A stretch of DNA of 64,000 bases from Streptomyces caeruleatus (GTDB lineage: Bacteria > Actinomycetota > Actinomycetes > Streptomycetales > Streptomycetaceae), in the NCBI RefSeq assembly GCF_001514235.1, contig NZ_KQ948925.1, positions 497,469 to 561,468 on the forward strand. The letters run 5' to 3'. The translations under genes were made by a program, and so were the position numbers. Positions 61,094 to 64,000 of the stretch are shown in pieces. Below the pieces are notes generated by a model that saw nothing but the letters and a program-made list of their open reading frames with translations, searched no databases and was not told the DNA's origin. The first letter of the stretch is position 1. Each line of letters opens with the position of its first letter.

Positions 61094-62668
61094 ATGGCCG
61101 CCGTCGACATCAGTCCCGCCACGGCGCTGCACCGCAGAGCCCGGTCGCGTACCGCCAGCGCCCTGGTCTACGAGGGGCGGGAGATATCCGCCGCCCAGCT
61201 CGACGACACCGCGGCCGCCTTCGCCGCCGCACTCGCCGAGCAGGGGCTGCGCCGTGGTGACCGGATCGCCTACCTCGGCTTCAACAGCGTGACGTTCTTC
61301 GAGACGTTCCTCGCGGCGGCCCACCTCGGAGCGGTCTTCGTCCCGGTCAACTTCCGGCTCGCGGCCGACGAGGTGCAGCACATCCTGGTCGACAGCGGCG
61401 CCCACACGCTGGTGGTGGAGGAGGGCCATCGTGAACTCGTCGAGTCGGTCCTGGGCGAGGTGCCGGCCCGCCGGCACCTGCTGGTCGACACCGACCCGTC
61501 ATGCCCGGCGACGCAGGCGCCCCCGGCCCCCTGGATCCCGCTGTCGGAGCTGCTGGGCGCGGGCCGGGCCGCGCGGGAGCGGGCCGCCCTGCACGACGCC
61601 GACCTCGCGATGCTCATGTACACCTCCGGCACCACCGGGCGGCCCAAGGGTGTGATGCTGACCCACGGCAACATCTGGTGGAACGCGGTCAACGTCGACA
61701 GCGTCGTCGACACCCGGGCCGACGACGTGAACCTGGCCGTCGCCCCGCTCTTCCACATCGGCGGCCTCAACGCCCTCACCCTGCGCACCCTGCTGCGCGG
61801 CGGCACGGTCGTGCTGCGCCGCGGCTTCAACCCCGAGCAGTGCCTCGACGACCTGGTCCGGTACCGCGCGACCAGCTTCTTCGCCGTCCCGGCCATGTAC
61901 GCCGCCCTGGCCCGTGTGCCCGGCTTCGGCACGGCCGACCTCTCCGCCCTGCGGTCGGCCATCGTGGCGGGTGCCCCGGTGCCGCCGCAGCTGATCAGGG
62001 ACTACGGCGAGCGGGGCGTCCTGCTCCAGCAGGCGTGGGGGCTGACCGAGACGGCGCCGTTCGCGACCTACCTGCCGGCCGGGCTCACCCTGGAGAAGAC
62101 CGGCTCGGCCGGCACCGCCATGCCGTACACCGAGGTCTGTCTGACCCACCCGGGCACGGGCGCCAGGATCCATGACGTCGACGCCCGGGGCGAGATCTGT
62201 GTACGCGGTCCCAACGTCACCCCCGGCTACTGGAACAACCCGGACGCCACCCGCGCCGCCTTCGACGACGCCGGCTGGTTCCACACCGGCGACATCGCCC
62301 ATCGGGACAAGGACGGTCTCTACTACATCGTCGACCGCCTCAAGGACATGATCATCAGCGGCGGGGAGAACGTCTATCCGGCCGAGGTGGAACGGGTCCT
62401 CGACGCCTACCCCGGCGTTCTGGAGGCGGCGGTCATCGGTGTCCCCGACCCCAAGTGGGGCGAAACGGTCCTCGCCGTCCTCACCTGCGAGCCCGGTACC
62501 GAGCCCACGGTGGACGACGTCCGCGACTTCGCGGGCCGGGAGCTGGCCCGTTACAAGCTCCCCACCAGGGTCCTGATCGCCGAGCGCCTGCCCCGCAACG
62601 CCAGCGGCAAGCTCGCCAAGGCCGAACTCCGACGCTGGGTCGAGCAGCAGACCGCCTCGACTCACTGA
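61094..62668 (+). CDS. AMP-binding acyl-CoA synthetase
   Basis: A 524-aa ANL-superfamily ligase with YTSGTTGRPKGVM (P-loop-like), GLTETAPFATYLPAGL, the DKDGLYYIVDRLKDMIISGG hinge and a C-terminal catalytic Lys (NASGKLAKAEL). It would activate a carboxylic acid, perhaps an aromatic or short-chain product of the pathway. Co-directional, 45 bp after the dehydrogenase. Confidence 0.92.
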   Translation: MAAVDISPATALHRRARSRTASALVYEGREISAAQLDDTAAAFAAALAEQGLRRGDRIAYLGFNSVTFFETFLAAAHLGAVFVPVNFRLAADEVQHILVDSGAHTLVVEEGHRELVESVLGEVPARRHLLVDTDPSCPATQAPPAPWIPLSELLGAGRAARERAALHDADLAMLMYTSGTTGRPKGVMLTHGNIWWNAVNVDSVVDTRADDVNLAVAPLFHIGGLNALTLRTLLRGGTVVLRRGFNPEQCLDDLVRYRATSFFAVPAMYAALARVPGFGTADLSALRSAIVAGAPVPPQLIRDYGERGVLLQQAWGLTETAPFATYLPAGLTLEKTGSAGTAMPYTEVCLTHPGTGARIHDVDARGEICVRGPNVTPGYWNNPDATRAAFDDAGWFHTGDIAHRDKDGLYYIVDRLKDMIISGGENVYPAEVERVLDAYPGVLEAAVIGVPDPKWGETVLAVLTCEPGTEPTVDDVRDFAGRELARYKLPTRVLIAERLPRNASGKLAKAELRRWVEQQTASTH

Positions 62669-62701
62669 CCCACCCCTCACACCATCGCGGAGCCCGATGC
62701 C

Positions 62702-63187
62702 ATGGCCCTCGTCCTCGACGCCCCACCGGCGCCGTCCTTGCCGCCCCGCGCCGGCGGCTGGGCACTACGGCCGACCACTGACCCCGCCGAGGCCTCCCGT
62801 CGCGGCGCCCGCGCCTACACCGCCACCTGCGACGCCGGGCCGCCCGTCCGCCTGGAGATCCACCGCGTACCCCACCACCCACTGCGCGCCTGCTACCCCT
62901 TCGGCGCCCATGACCTCGTCCTCTCCGTCACCCCTGCGACAGAGGTGGCCCCGATCACCGACTTGCTGCGCGGCCTCCTGCCCGCCCTCTTCACCGCCGA
63001 CCCCCGCTGCCGCCGCATCATCGCCGCACCGGCCGAGTGCGACTCCGCGACCCAGCTCACCCTGGAAGCCGCGGGATTCCGCCGAGTGACCGAGGCCGAC
63101 CTGCCCGACGGCTCGGTCGTGCTGTACACGGCGGAGCCGCCGTCCGTGACGGGTGTGTCGACGGCTCTCGACGACATGCCTCACTGA
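62702..63187 (+). CDS. GNAT-like acetyltransferase, small
   Basis: A 161-aa protein whose C-terminal half (ADPRCRRIIAAPAECDSATQ, LTLEAAGFRRVTE) looks like the acyl-CoA site and last strands of a GNAT fold. The N-terminal part is divergent. The start ATG at 62702 has GGAGCCC upstream. Substrate unknown. Confidence 0.6.
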   Translation: MALVLDAPPAPSLPPRAGGWALRPTTDPAEASRRGARAYTATCDAGPPVRLEIHRVPHHPLRACYPFGAHDLVLSVTPATEVAPITDLLRGLLPALFTADPRCRRIIAAPAECDSATQLTLEAAGFRRVTEADLPDGSVVLYTAEPPSVTGVSTALDDMPH

Positions 63188-63250
63188 ACGCGGTTCCGAC
63201 CTGGCCGAGCGCATCCTTGGGGGCGGAACATCCAGGCGCCGGTCGGGCGG

Positions 63251-64000
63251 TCAAGCGGTCACCCAATAGGTGCGCGTGTTGGTGAACTCGCGGATGCCCG
63301 CGGCGGCCAGTTCACGCCCGTAGCCGCTGCGCTTGGTGCCGCCGAAGGGCAGGCGGGGGTCGGAGGCGACGACGGCGTTGACGAAGGCGGCTCCGCTGGT
63401 GATACGGCGGGCGAGGGCGACGCCGCGGTCCGGGTCGGCCGTCCAGATGCTGAGGCCGAGTCCGTACGACGAGGCGTCGGCGAGCCGTACGGCGTGGTCG
63501 TCGTCCCGGGCGACGGTGAGGGCGGCGAGTGGGCCGAAGGTTTCCTCGTCGAAGGCGGGCATTCCGGGGCCGGTGTCGGCCAGGACGGTGGGCCGGTAGA
63601 AGAAGCCGTCGCCTGGCACCGGCTTGCCTCCAGTCAGAAGGCGGGCGCCGGCCGCGAGGGAGTCCTCGACCTGCCGCTGGATCGCCGCTCGCAGGTCGTC
63701 GCGGGCGAGCGGGCCGATCTGGGTGTGCCGTTCACGCGGGTCCCCGAGGCGCAGGGCTTCGACTCCGGCCACGAACGCGGCGGTGAACGCGTCCGCCACG
63801 GGGGCCGCGACGACGAACCGCTTGGCGCACACGCAGCTCTGTCCGGAGTTGGTGAAGCGTGCCTTCACCGCGGCGGCAGCGGCCGCTTCGACATCGGCGT
63901 CGTCCAGGACCACGAAGGCGTCCGAGCCGCCCAGTTCCAGCACGGACTTCTTCGCCGCGCGTCCGGCCGCCGCACCGACGGCCGCGCCCGCCCGGTTGCT
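63251..64000 (-). CDS. NAD(P)-dependent aldehyde dehydrogenase, C-terminal part (runs off window)
   Basis: The minus-strand frame is open to the window edge. It contains LELGGSDAFVVLDDADVE, the catalytic Cys in NSGQSCVCAKRF and EETFGPLAAL, as in succinate-semialdehyde or other short-chain aldehyde dehydrogenases. The N-terminal half is outside. It could act on alpha-ketoglutarate semialdehyde or on an aromatic-pathway aldehyde; the fragment cannot tell. Confidence 0.88.
   Translation of the reverse strand, partial: SNRAGAAVGAAAGRAAKKSVLELGGSDAFVVLDDADVEAAAAAAVKARFTNSGQSCVCAKRFVVAAPVADAFTAAFVAGVEALRLGDPRERHTQIGPLARDDLRAAIQRQVEDSLAAGARLLTGGKPVPGDGFFYRPTVLADTGPGMPAFDEETFGPLAALTVARDDDHAVRLADASSYGLGLSIWTADPDRGVALARRITSGAAFVNAVVASDPRLPFGGTKRSGYGRELAAAGIREFTNTRTYWVTA

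Overview
The window is very GC-rich DNA with dense, mostly NNC/NNG codon use and frequent GTG/TTG starts. It also carries typical Streptomyces markers: a sporulation-type EshA encapsulin, SpoIIE-like phosphatases, an ECF sigma factor with a long C-terminal extension, and a large secreted GH30 enzyme. It is best read as a Streptomyces (or close relative) chromosomal segment. No rRNA, tRNA, CRISPR array, phage or insertion sequence was seen.

Region 1 (1-14362) is a complete high-affinity actinobacterial [NiFe]-hydrogenase locus (group 1h type). The plus strand carries maturation genes: a hoxX end, a maturation protease, hypB, hypF, hypC, hypD and hypE. Converging on the minus strand is a structural operon: a conserved 493-aa protein, small subunit, large subunit, NifU-like protein, DUF5947 protein, two small proteins and hypA. 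The two meet at a strong hairpin. A TetR regulator lies just upstream of the structural operon.

Region 2 (14407-18414) begins with a scrapyard of four truncated genes: 3-hydroxyacyl-CoA dehydrogenase, a PotA-type ATPase end, an amine oxidase and an aldehyde dehydrogenase. These look like remains of a polyamine catabolic cluster. An ECF sigma factor follows, fused to a zinc finger, a membrane segment and a CAP domain.

Region 3 (18620-24686) holds a secreted GH30 endo-beta-1,6-galactanase-like enzyme, a secreted HExxH protein, a SMI1/KNR4 protein and a NUDIX hydrolase. The intergenic DNA has a perfect LacI-type palindrome.

Region 4 (24721-30534) is a trans-4-hydroxyproline catabolic cluster: a three-subunit D-hydroxyproline dehydrogenase, a DapA-family deaminase, a hydroxyproline epimerase and a GntR regulator. 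A similar box lies upstream of all three transcription units.

Region 5 (30837-39609) has a secreted protein, pyruvate carboxylase and two PAS-GAF-SpoIIE signalling phosphatases.

Region 6 (39697-49872) starts with a decayed narGH remnant. A Hint-containing secreted polymorphic toxin and its probable immunity gene come next. A family 2B encapsulin (EshA) with a cysteine desulfurase cargo, a B12-type radical SAM enzyme, a small peptide gene and a VOC protein complete the region.

Region 7 (50221-64000) is an aromatic-acid catabolic cluster: extradiol dioxygenase, reductase, Rieske dioxygenase (alpha, ferredoxin, ferredoxin reductase, beta), ring-cleavage hydrolase, cis-dihydrodiol dehydrogenase, acyl-CoA ligase and MFS transporter, plus an IclR and an XRE-cupin regulator. 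A GTGCCG-N5-CGGCAC palindrome recurs in three of its promoters and is the likely operator of the regulon.
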